Assembly: GCA_963753615.1 (NCBI GenBank)
Contig: CAVWCW010000034.1
Coordinates: 1-64,000 of the forward strand
Origin: CAVWCW01 sp963753615
GTDB lineage: Bacteria; Pseudomonadota; Gammaproteobacteria; Chromatiales; Chromatiaceae
DNA length: 64,000 bases
Reading direction: 5' to 3'
The first letter of the stretch is position 1; every line of letters begins with the position of its first letter. Shown piece by piece: positions 46,733-54,483 of the stretch. The position numbers and the translations under genes are program-made. The notes below the pieces were generated by a model. It was not told the DNA's origin. It made no database searches and worked only from the letters and a program-made list of their open reading frames with translations.

Positions 46733-46818
46733 TGGGTGGTTCCTCCTGTGGTTTTTCTAATCGTAGCTTAGATGTTGGCCGTGGGCGGTGCGCCGCCCCG
46801 GCGGTATTTTTCAGATAA

Positions 46819-47485
46819 TCATTGCCCCGACGCCGGGTACTTCGCAAGTATGCCCTCGATATCAGCCGCGATCTGGTCCGGGACATGGGGCGCGCCGAAC
46901 AGGGCGCGCAGGCGCGCCTCCGGGTCCAGCAACACCAGGTGGGCCGAGTGGTCCAAGACGTAGCCGAGGGCGGTATCCACCTCATCGGCCTTGGCGTAGA
47001 GCACACCGAGTTGATCTGTCAGCCGGTGCAGGGCCGTCATCGTTGCCGGTCGCGCCGCGGAACCGCGGGTTGAAGAAGGCCAGGTATTCGCGGATCTTCT
47101 CCAGGCTGTCGCGTTCGGGGTCCACTGAAACGAACACCATCTCCAATGCCCCGTCCGCCGGAGTACCTTGCAATTTCTGCTCCACATTGTCCATGATGGC
47201 CAGGGTGGTGGGACAGACGTCCGGGCAATGGGTATAGCCGAAACTGAGCAGGCTCCAGTGCCCGTCCAGGGTCTCGGGCGAGAAGCTGCCGCCCCGGGTG
47301 TCCCTGAGTTCGAACGGTTGCAATGGCCGGGGGTTCGGCACCAGGGTAGCGCTCTGGGGTTCGAACGGCGGTGCGGGCGGTTGTGAGGGGGTGCCTAACC
47401 ACAGCCCCAGGCCAAGGGCCAGGATCGCCAGCCCCAGGGCCAGCCCGACCCGGTTGCAGCGGGAGATAATTGTCTTGAACGCCAT
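46819..47485 (-). pseudogene. sco: SCO1/SenC copper chaperone gene with one frameshift
   Basis: Residues 1-150 are in the frame that starts at 47485: a membrane anchor, then FELRDTRGGSFSPETLDG and the copper site CPDVC. After FNPRFRGATGND the frame must shift by one base near 47040. The rest (ALHRLTDQLGVLYAKADEVDTALGYVLDHSAHLVLLDPEARL) continues in the second frame and carries the conserved copper-ligand His in DHSAHLVLLD. Total about 222 residues. The shift needs one base removed. Everything else is intact, so a sequencing error or very recent mutation is likely. SCO delivers copper to the CuA site of cytochrome oxidase. ctaA ends 3 bases upstream, so the two are translationally close. Confidence 0.8.
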
Positions 47486-47488
47486 GCT

Positions 47489-48496
47489 TCAGACCTCCTT
47501 CCGCGGGCGAGGATGCACGCCGTGCATCAGGGTTAGCAGCACCAGCAGGAGCACTGCGGCGCCGCCGTTGTGGGCCACCGCCACCGGCAGCGGCAACTGG
47601 GCCAATACATTGGTGATCCCGAGACCGACCTGGAGACCGAGGGCCAGCCACAACACTGCTCCGAGGGCCGGCCAGGCGCCGCGCAGCAGGCGCAGCCCGA
47701 GCCACGCCAGGTAGATAAATACCAGCAGGGCGCCGAGGCGGTGACTGAGGTGGATGGCGGTGCGCGCCGGGCCGTCGAGCACGCCGAACTCGTAGTCGAC
47801 GCCCAACCCCCGCCAGATCACGAAGCCTTCGCCGAAATCCGCGGGTGGCCACAAGGCGCCGCTATGGCAGGTCGGGAAGTCGGGGCAGGCGAGGGCGGCG
47901 TAGTTGGTGCTGGTCCAGCCGCCCAGGGTGATCTGGGCCAGCAGCAGCGCCAGCCCAAGCCAGGCCCAGGGCCGCAGCGCCTGCAAATCCGGCCCGGCGC
48001 GCGAGGCCCACCAATTGCCCTGGCGCAGGGTCAGCCACCAAAGCAGGCCGACGGTGGCCATGCCCCCCAATAAGTGAGCGGTAACGATGGCCGGCTTGAC
48101 CAGCAGGGTCACCGTCCACATGCCGAGCAGGGCCTGGAAGATCACCAGCCCGAGCAAGGCCAAGGGGGTGCCAAGAAGTTGTGTCGGGTCGGCGCGCCGG
48201 CGGCGCCAGGCCGCCACTGCCAGGCCCAGGATCAGCAGCCCCAGGGTGCCGGCGAAGTAGCGGTGGGCCATTTCCTTCCAGGCCTTAGCGCTGTCCACCG
48301 GGCGTTGGGGATACTCGGCGCTGGCGGACTCGATCTCCTGGGCGCTGTCCGGAGCCACCAACTGGCCGTAGCAGCCGGGCCAGTCGGGGCAACCGAGACC
48401 AGCGTCGCTGAGCCGCACATAGGCGCCGAGCATGATCACCGCCAGGGCGAACAGGGTGACCAGGAAGGAGGCGCGCACAAAGTTGGTTCGGATCAT
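47489..48496 (-). CDS. ctaA: heme A synthase CtaA
   Basis: A protein of 335 residues from ATG 48496; upstream in-frame sequence is not protein-like. Eight membrane helices hold the family features: RLSDAGLGCPDWPGCYG with paired Cys, KEMAHRYFAGTLGL, TAHLLGG, and the second-half repeats GGWTSTNYAALACPDFPTCH and HLSHRLGALLVF. The four motif histidines are present. CtaA oxidises the C8 methyl of heme O to give heme A for aa3 oxidase. It precedes the SCO gene by 3 bases. Confidence 0.93.
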   Translation of the reverse strand: MIRTNFVRASFLVTLFALAVIMLGAYVRLSDAGLGCPDWPGCYGQLVAPDSAQEIESASAEYPQRPVDSAKAWKEMAHRYFAGTLGLLILGLAVAAWRRRRADPTQLLGTPLALLGLVIFQALLGMWTVTLLVKPAIVTAHLLGGMATVGLLWWLTLRQGNWWASRAGPDLQALRPWAWLGLALLLAQITLGGWTSTNYAALACPDFPTCHSGALWPPADFGEGFVIWRGLGVDYEFGVLDGPARTAIHLSHRLGALLVFIYLAWLGLRLLRGAWPALGAVLWLALGLQVGLGITNVLAQLPLPVAVAHNGGAAVLLLVLLTLMHGVHPRPRKEV

Positions 48497-48600
48497 CGTT
48501 CGTCTTGCTCTAACACAGGGCGCGGCGGCCTCGGATTGGGGAATCGGGGTATAATAACCGGATTTTTCTCGATTCGGCCCGGAGGGAGGGGCTGCCGCCC

Positions 48601-49977
48601 GTGACAACCGAAAATTCGACCTCCACCCTCACCCGCTTGGAGCCGGCCGTCGCCGGCGGCCGTCGCCTGGCTGCCGGATGGCTGCTGCTTGGCATCCTGG
48701 CCTTGGCGCTGGCGGGTATCTTCGCCATCCTGCTGGTGGTGTCTCGCAGCCCGGGGGCCGAGGCCTTCTTTCCGTGGGTGGATTTCTTCCACACTGCCCT
48801 GGTAGTTCATGTGGACCAATCGGTACTGATCTGGTTCCTGGCCTTCGCCGGCTGTCTTTGGACGCTCCACCGTGAGGCCGCGTTGCCCGCCCTGCAGTGG
48901 TTGGGCCTGGCGCTGGCGGTGGCGGGGACCCTGGTGATCGCGCTGGCGCCCTTCGCCGGGGCCGGCGATCCGCTGATGAACAACTACGTGCCGGTGCTGC
49001 AGCACCCGCTGTTTCACGCCGGGTTGATCCTGTTCGGCCTCGGGGTGGCGCTGCCGATGCTGCTGGCCGCCGCTTCCTGGAACGGCTTGCGCCAGGCCTG
49101 GCAGGCCGGCGACAGCCCGCGGCTGGCGGCCCTGAGCGCCGCCTGGGGTGGCGTATTCGCCCTGGTGGCATTGATTTGGGCCTGGTTCCAGGTGCCGCAG
49201 ACCTTGGAGGGCAAAGGCTACTACGAGTACCTGTTCTGGGGCGGCGGCCACCTGCTGCAGGTGGCCTACACCCAGCTGATGCTGGCAGCCTGGCTTTGGA
49301 TTGCCCGGCGCCTGGGTCTGCGCCTGCCCGGCGGCGAGCGCCTGATCATGGTCCTGGTGCTGCTGGGTGCGGCACCTATCCTGGCCATGCCGCTGATCGA
49401 GGCCGGCTACGGTACGGTCTCCGCCGAGGCCCGCATTGCCTATACCCGGTTGATGCAATGGGGCGGGGGCATTGCCGCCATTCCCATCGGCCTGCTGCTG
49501 GCGGTGGCGCTGGCCCGGCGCCCGTCCATCGCCGCGTCCGATCGGGCTCTGTACCGGGCCCTCGTGACTTCGATGCTGCTTTTCGCCGCAGGCGGGCTGA
49601 TCGGCTGGCTGATCGGCGGGGTCAATACGGTGATCCCGGCCCACTATCACGGTTCCATCGTCGGCGTCACCCTGGCCCTGATGGGGCTGACCTATCATTT
49701 GCTGCCGGAACTCGGCTTTGCAGAACCGCCGCCCCGCCTGGCGCGGGTGCAGCCCGTAGTCTATGCCCTGGGCCAGTTGCTGCATGTCGGCGGACTGGCG
49801 GTTTCCGGCGCCATGGGCATTCAACGCAAGACCGCCGGTACCGCCCAGGGCCTGGACGAGTTGCCGAAGATCCTGGCCATGGGGGTGATGGGGCTGGGCG
49901 GCCTGCTGGCGGTGATCGGCGGCATCCTGTTCGTGGTGGCCGCCCTGATGGCGATTTTCGGACGCCGCAAGGCTTGA
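48601..49977 (+). CDS. heme-copper-oxidase subunit I-like protein lacking the CuB His pair
   Basis: A protein of 458 residues with 12 hydrophobic helices starting at GTG 48601. HTALVVHVDQSVLIWFLAF fits helix II with a heme ligand. FWGGGHLLQVAYTQ fits helix VI. AHYHGSIVGVTLALMGLTYHLLPELG fits helix X with the HxH pair. Where subunit I has its helix-VII HH, the aligned region (APILAMPLIEAGYG) has no histidine. So the dinuclear centre looks incomplete, in contrast to coxA in this window. It may be a heme-only redox or assembly protein. It is on the opposite strand from ctaA, 104 bases away, and has no own subunit II. This alignment was done by eye. Confidence 0.7.
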   Translation: MTTENSTSTLTRLEPAVAGGRRLAAGWLLLGILALALAGIFAILLVVSRSPGAEAFFPWVDFFHTALVVHVDQSVLIWFLAFAGCLWTLHREAALPALQWLGLALAVAGTLVIALAPFAGAGDPLMNNYVPVLQHPLFHAGLILFGLGVALPMLLAAASWNGLRQAWQAGDSPRLAALSAAWGGVFALVALIWAWFQVPQTLEGKGYYEYLFWGGGHLLQVAYTQLMLAAWLWIARRLGLRLPGGERLIMVLVLLGAAPILAMPLIEAGYGTVSAEARIAYTRLMQWGGGIAAIPIGLLLAVALARRPSIAASDRALYRALVTSMLLFAAGGLIGWLIGGVNTVIPAHYHGSIVGVTLALMGLTYHLLPELGFAEPPPRLARVQPVVYALGQLLHVGGLAVSGAMGIQRKTAGTAQGLDELPKILAMGVMGLGGLLAVIGGILFVVAALMAIFGRRKA

Positions 49978-50060
49978 GTAGGGGGGCGCGGGTATTGAGC
50001 CCGCGTCCGGGTTAGGCCTGTTCATGCGATAGATCGCGCCGGCTCGGGCGCCCGAACCGA

Positions 50061-50975
50061 TTACAGGCTGCTCAGCCAGGGGCTGAGGTAGTGATCGACC
50101 AGCAGCAGGGCGAACAGGGCGGTCAGATAGAAGATCGAGTAGCCGAAGGTCTTCATCGCGTGCTCGTCACCGTCGCTCAGCATCAGGCGTGCGGCGTGGT
50201 AGATAAAACCCAGGCCCAGGGCCAGGGCGCCCGCCAGATAGAGCAGTCCGCTCATGTGCATGGTGAACGGCATCAGGGACACCAGCAGCAGCATCAGGGT
50301 GTAGAGCATCACCTGGTGCTTGGTGAAACGCACGCCGTGGGTCACCGGCAGCATCGGGATGTCGGCGCGTGCATAGTCCTCGCGCCGGCGGATCGCCAGG
50401 GCCCAGAAGTGGGGCGGCGTCCAGACAAAGATGATCAGCAGCAGGACCAGCGCGTTGGCATGCACCTCGCCGGTCACCGCCACCCAGCCCAGCAGCGGCG
50501 GGGCGGCGCCTGCCAGACCGCCCCAGACGATGTTCTGGGGCGTGCTGCGCTTCAGGTACATGGTGTAGATCACCGCGTAGCCGATCAGGGCGCAGAATGT
50601 GAGCAGGGCGGTCAGCGGGTTGATCAGGGCCACCAGGATCAGCATCGACAGGGCGGTCAGGCCCAGGGCGAAGGCCAGGGCGTGGGGAGTGTCCATCCGA
50701 TGGGTTGGGATCGGACGGCTGCGGGTGCGGTCCATCAGGGCGTCGATGCGCTGATCCACTACGTGGTTGACCACCGCGCCCGCCGCAGCCGCAAGACCGA
50801 TCCCCAGCAGCCCGAACACCAGGGTCTGCCAGGGCACCATGCTGGGCGAAGCCAGCAACATGCCCACCAGGGCGGTAAACACGATCAGCGCCACCACCTT
50901 GGGCTTGGTCAGCTCATAGTAGCTGCGCCAGCTGACGGAGTTCGCGTCTTCGATCACGATTTCACCTGTGGCCAT
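50061..50975 (-). CDS. ctaB: protoheme IX farnesyltransferase CtaB
   Basis: A protein of 304 residues from ATG 50975, which has AAAGG upstream; a GTG at 50984 is possible. The UbiA-family signature is NHVVDQRIDALMDRTRSRPIP (about 71-91), followed by WTPPHFWALAIRRREDYARADIPMLPVTHG. It makes heme O by adding farnesyl to heme B. Nine membrane helices are expected. Its start overlaps the end of the SCO-like gene upstream by 14 bases. Confidence 0.95.
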   Translation of the reverse strand: MATGEIVIEDANSVSWRSYYELTKPKVVALIVFTALVGMLLASPSMVPWQTLVFGLLGIGLAAAAGAVVNHVVDQRIDALMDRTRSRPIPTHRMDTPHALAFALGLTALSMLILVALINPLTALLTFCALIGYAVIYTMYLKRSTPQNIVWGGLAGAAPPLLGWVAVTGEVHANALVLLLIIFVWTPPHFWALAIRRREDYARADIPMLPVTHGVRFTKHQVMLYTLMLLLVSLMPFTMHMSGLLYLAGALALGLGFIYHAARLMLSDGDEHAMKTFGYSIFYLTALFALLLVDHYLSPWLSSL

Positions 50976-51600
50976 ATTGCGCACCTTTTATCCAATTCTT
51001 AGAAGCTTTGAAGAGTTTTTCCAGGTCGTGCAGCATGTCCTGGGGCGGGGCCTCGGGGGAATACTGCATCATCAGGTTGCCGAAAGGGTCTACCAGGTAG
51101 CGCATTCCGGCAATCGGGGCGTCTTGCACCGCGAACAGCCGTTCCAGCGCCGGCGCCCGGTCGCCGTCGGCGAGCAGCACCTGGGTGCCCGAATACTGTT
51201 CCGCGATGCTCTCAGCGTCGGTGTCCGGCCTGGGCTGCTCCAGGATCAGCACCCGCTCCAAGCGGTAGCGATTCTCCGCCAGGGCCAGGCGCACCTGCTG
51301 CATATCGTGGACCTGGGATTGGCACTGGGCGTCGCATTGGCCGACGGCCACCGCCACCATGGTCCAGTTTCCCTGCAGCCCTTCCGGGGCATAATCCTGG
51401 CCGTCGAGCTGCTGCAACTGCAACTCGGCCAGCGGCCGCGGCGGGTCGATCAGCTCGCCCTTGTTGCTGCGCCCCGAGGGTAGATACTCAGGGTTGAAAT
51501 AAAAGAACCAGGCGCCGATCACCGGCAGCGCAAAGATCGTCACCATAATCCAGAGCGGCATCAGGTTGCGCTTGGGCTGGCTCGTAGCGGTTTCGTTCAT
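50962..51600 (-). CDS. membrane-anchored SCO-like thioredoxin-fold protein
   Basis: A protein of 212 residues. One N-terminal membrane helix (about 14-33) is followed by a periplasmic domain. WTMVAVAVGQCDAQCQSQVHDMQQVRLAL contains a CxxxC pair in the place of the SCO copper motif CPDVC, while the DHSAHLVLLD-type His region is not evident (MRYLVDPFGNLMMQY takes its place). This suggests a redox or copper-transfer helper for oxidase assembly. It is coupled to SURF1 (ATGA overlap) and to ctaB. Confidence 0.75.
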   Translation of the reverse strand: MNETATSQPKRNLMPLWIMVTIFALPVIGAWFFYFNPEYLPSGRSNKGELIDPPRPLAELQLQQLDGQDYAPEGLQGNWTMVAVAVGQCDAQCQSQVHDMQQVRLALAENRYRLERVLILEQPRPDTDAESIAEQYSGTQVLLADGDRAPALERLFAVQDAPIAGMRYLVDPFGNLMMQYSPEAPPQDMLHDLEKLFKASKNWIKGAQYGHR

Positions 51601-52313
51601 AAGGTTTTCGGCTCCTTGCGCTCGAAACTCAGGCGCAGGTAGATCACGGCCGCGATCAGGGCGAAGGCGAACCACTGGATGGCGTAACCCAAATGCATCA
51701 TCGGGTTAGGCCGTTCCTGGGGCCAATTGCGCTGGAAGCCGTGGGGGCTTTCCGGGGACTGCAGCAGCAGCACCGGCGACAAGGGAACGCGCTCGCGGGC
51801 GGCGTAGTCCTCGATGGTGAAATAGGGCCAGCTTTGCCCCCAGTCCGCCGGATCGCCAAGGGCTATAGCGGGCGGGCTGGGCCGGTTGCTGACGCCCGCG
51901 ACCTGGACCTTGGCGGCGGGAGCGGGGGCTGCCGGTGGCTGCCGTCCCTCGGCCGGCACCCAACCGCGGTTGACCATCAGGCGCAGCTCGGAGCCTTCCA
52001 GACGCAGCGGCGTGATGACCTGGTAGCCGACGCGGTTACCCTGGCGGCGGTTTTCCAAGAACACCTGGCGCTCCGGCTCGAATACGCCCTGAACCGTCAG
52101 TTCCCGGTGCGCCGGGATCGGGTCGGCCGCATTGGCGGCGTTCAGTTCCATCGGCGGCAGTTGCCGCAGGCGCTCCAGATCGTCCGCCATGCGCTGTTTC
52201 TCGGCGGCGCGATCGAGCTGCCACACGCCCAGCCCCAGCAGCAGCGGCATGGCTATACCGACGGCCGCCGTGGGCAGGATGCGTGGATGGAACTGGTAGT
52301 CGCGCAAATTCAT
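51597..52313 (-). CDS. SURF1-family oxidase assembly protein
   Basis: A protein of 238 residues with membrane helices at both ends (about 14-30 and 212-230) and the SURF1 patterns LGVWQLDRAAEKQ and VNRGWVPAEGRQP, then HLGYAIQWFAFALIAAVIYL. SURF1 helps insert heme A into subunit I. Its stop overlaps the start of the SCO-like gene. The first residues MNLRDYQFHPRILPT are typical. Confidence 0.92.
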   Translation of the reverse strand: MNLRDYQFHPRILPTAAVGIAMPLLLGLGVWQLDRAAEKQRMADDLERLRQLPPMELNAANAADPIPAHRELTVQGVFEPERQVFLENRRQGNRVGYQVITPLRLEGSELRLMVNRGWVPAEGRQPPAAPAPAAKVQVAGVSNRPSPPAIALGDPADWGQSWPYFTIEDYAARERVPLSPVLLLQSPESPHGFQRNWPQERPNPMMHLGYAIQWFAFALIAAVIYLRLSFERKEPKTL

Positions 52314-52379
52314 ACAACTGCTATAGTGGAAAGTAACTTAAGTCGTTACAGAAAAACCATCGGAATCGGGGGCAGGACA

Positions 52380-52595
52380 TTGGACATCTATATCAAGCTA
52401 CCGATTATTGTCATCCTGGGCTTCATCCTGTTTTCCCTCGGCCAGGGCATGTACTACCTGGCCAAGGACGACGGCAGCGTGGACAAGACCCGTGTCTTGC
52501 GTTCGCTCACGGTGCGCATCGTGTTGTCGCTGGCCCTGTTCGTTTTGCTCATGGTCGGCACCTACTTCGGAATCATCGAGCCCCACGGACGCTAG
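52380..52595 (+). CDS. DUF2909 twin-helix membrane protein
   Basis: A protein of 71 residues from TTG 52380 with GGCAGGA before it. Two helices (about 8-25 and 48-66) flank a charged loop (AKDDGSVDKTRVLRSL), the standard DUF2909 form. It lies divergent to SURF1 and convergent with coxC and is usual in gammaproteobacterial cox loci. Its function is unknown; a role in oxidase assembly is inferred from position only. Confidence 0.8.
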   Translation: MDIYIKLPIIVILGFILFSLGQGMYYLAKDDGSVDKTRVLRSLTVRIVLSLALFVLLMVGTYFGIIEPHGR

Positions 52596-52606
52596 GCGTT
52601 ACGCGC

Positions 52607-52645
52607 AAAAAGCCCGGGCGGCCAACCCACGGCCGCCCGGGCTTT
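52607..52645. terminator. bidirectional rho-independent terminator
   Basis: AAAAGCCCGGGCGGCC pairs with GGCCGCCCGGGCTTTT around a 7-base loop. A-T tracts on both sides make it work in either direction, as expected between the convergent DUF2909 and coxC genes. Confidence 0.88.
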
Positions 52646-52654
52646 TGTTTTGGC

Positions 52655-53524
52655 TCAGAGCCAGTACACGAAGATGAACAGGCCGAGCCAGACCACGTCC
52701 ACGAAGTGCCAGTACCAGGCCACCGCCTCGAACGCGAAGTGGTTGTGCGGAGTGAAGTGGCCCTTCATGGCGCGCGCCGTTATCGCCGCCAGCATGATCG
52801 CGCCCATGGTCACGTGGAAGCCGTGGAAGCCCGTCAGCATGTAGAAGGTGGAGCCGTAGACGCCGGATTCCAGAGTCAGGTTCAGTTCCGCGTAGGCGTG
52901 GCCGTACTCGTAGGCCTGCAGCACCACGAAGATGGCGCCTAGGGCGACGGTGGCGATCAAGCCCCAGACCAACTGCTTGTTATCGCCTTTCTTCAACGCC
53001 CAGTGGGCCCAGGTAACGGTGGCGCCACTGGTGAGCAGGATCAGGGTGTTGATGGCCGGGATTCCCCAGGCGCCCATCGGCGTGAATCCCCCGCCCAAGT
53101 CGGCGGGGCCGGCGGTGGGCCAGTCGAGCACGAACTGGTTGTACAGCACCTCGTGGGTGACACCGAGGAAGCCCTCGCCGCCGAGCCAGGGCAGGGCGAT
53201 AGTGCGGATATAGAACAGCGCCCCGAAGAAGCTGAGGAAGAAGAACACCTCGGAGGCGATGAACCAGAACATACCCTGGCGGAAGGAGCGGTCGACCTGG
53301 GCGTTGTAGCAGTCGCTCAGGCTCTCCTTGACCACGTCGCCGAACCAGCTGAACAGCAGGAAGGCGAACAGCAGGAAGCCGGCGAGGATCATAAAGCCGC
53401 CGAAGCTCACGTCATTGATGAACAGGGCGGTCCCGCTCAGCATCAAGAACACCGAAGCCATGGCCGTAATCGGCCAGGGACTGGGATCCGGAATAAAGTA
53501 ATCACCATGACCTGCGGCTGACAT
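52655..53524 (-). CDS. coxC: cytochrome c oxidase subunit III
   Basis: A protein of 289 residues, seven-helix type. FVDVVWLGLFIFVYWL at the end, GFHGFHVTMGAIML and WFIASEVFFFLSFFGALF are family marks. Subunit III stabilises subunit I and proton uptake. It lies downstream of ctaG in the coxBA-ctaG-coxC order, 138 bases after ctaG, so a partly separate control is possible. Confidence 0.95.
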   Translation of the reverse strand: MSAAGHGDYFIPDPSPWPITAMASVFLMLSGTALFINDVSFGGFMILAGFLLFAFLLFSWFGDVVKESLSDCYNAQVDRSFRQGMFWFIASEVFFFLSFFGALFYIRTIALPWLGGEGFLGVTHEVLYNQFVLDWPTAGPADLGGGFTPMGAWGIPAINTLILLTSGATVTWAHWALKKGDNKQLVWGLIATVALGAIFVVLQAYEYGHAYAELNLTLESGVYGSTFYMLTGFHGFHVTMGAIMLAAITARAMKGHFTPHNHFAFEAVAWYWHFVDVVWLGLFIFVYWL

Positions 53525-53662
53525 TGGTATCCCCCTTGGAAATATCGGTTGAAGAGTTATGTTTTACGTATCTCGAACATCTGAGTCAGGCCGGGGCTGC
53601 TGGCGGAACTCGGAAACTCGTGCCTTGAGCATCATCCCATGAACGGCGGATGCACGCCTTGA

Positions 53663-54253
53663 CTATCCATTCTCGCTGGCCGCCTTGGCACTCTCGGTGG
53701 CCTCATGGGTGTTCATGAAGATATAGGACAGGGTCAAGGAGTTGATGTCGCCCGGCAACTGCGACATCACCTGAAAGCGCAGCGGCATCTCGCGGGTCTC
53801 GCCGGCACCCAGCTCCTGGCGCTGGAAGCAGAAGCACTCCAGTTTGGTCAAAAAGCCGCTGGCCTGCCAGGGCGCGACGCTGGCGATTGCCTGGCCTACC
53901 ACATCGCGGCTGGAGCGGTTGGTGACCTCGAACATCACTTCGTACATCTGCCCCGGCTGCACTTCCATGCGCCCGCCTTTTACCCGAAAGCTCCAGGGCA
54001 ACTCGGGATGCACGTTGGTGTCGAACTTGACCGTAACCCGGCGTTCCGGGTCCACCGGCGCGGTCGCCATGGCGGTTGTCGGCGCGTTGCCCAGATCTCC
54101 TCGTACCTCCACCGACTGGGTGCCGGTGACCTTACACAAAAACCCGTAGAGCGGCACCATCGCGAATCCGAAGCCGAACATGCCCAGCACCAGCCCCGCG
54201 AGCAGCAGGGTAGTGCGGCGGTTCTTGCGGCCCTGGTCCGTGCCGGCGCTCAT
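53663..54253 (-). CDS. ctaG: CuB chaperone CtaG (Cox11)
   Basis: A protein of 196 residues from ATG 54253. One N-terminal helix (about 16-36), GFAMVPLYGFLCKVTG with the copper-related Cys, then LECFCFQRQELGAGETREMPLRF, with the conserved CFCF copper-binding motif. It inserts copper into the CuB site. Its ATG overlaps the stop of the small assembly gene (ATGA). The upstream in-frame extension is Arg/Pro-rich and not part of the protein. Confidence 0.93.
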   Translation of the reverse strand: MSAGTDQGRKNRRTTLLLAGLVLGMFGFGFAMVPLYGFLCKVTGTQSVEVRGDLGNAPTTAMATAPVDPERRVTVKFDTNVHPELPWSFRVKGGRMEVQPGQMYEVMFEVTNRSSRDVVGQAIASVAPWQASGFLTKLECFCFQRQELGAGETREMPLRFQVMSQLPGDINSLTLSYIFMNTHEATESAKAASENG

Positions 54254-54387
54254 TGGCCGCTGGTTCCCAGCTCCACCAGCCCGGTCCAGAAGGGCACCGA
54301 GGTGAGCATGATAAACAGTGCCAGGCCGCCCAGGATCCAGGCGAGGCGAATATTCTTGCGTCGACGGTCGTCTTTCATCAGTTGCAT
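54250..54387 (-). CDS. small cytochrome oxidase assembly protein
   Basis: A 45-codon gene between coxA and ctaG, too short for most gene finders. The protein (MQLMKDDRRRKNIRLAWIL...) has a basic start and one membrane helix (about 15-33), then VPFWTGLVELG. Its stop overlaps the ctaG start. The position and form fit the small assembly proteins seen at this place in other cox operons. A start at ATG 54378 (MKDD...) is also possible. Confidence 0.75.
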   Translation of the reverse strand: MQLMKDDRRRKNIRLAWILGGLALFIMLTSVPFWTGLVELGTSGQ

Positions 54388-54483
54388 TTCGGAAGCGCTT
54401 TCGGGAATTTCGGGTGATGCGGGGGCGTGGTCGTTCCTGCGGTTGAGGCCGGGGGCGGCGGCTACCGCCCCCGGCCAACCGGC

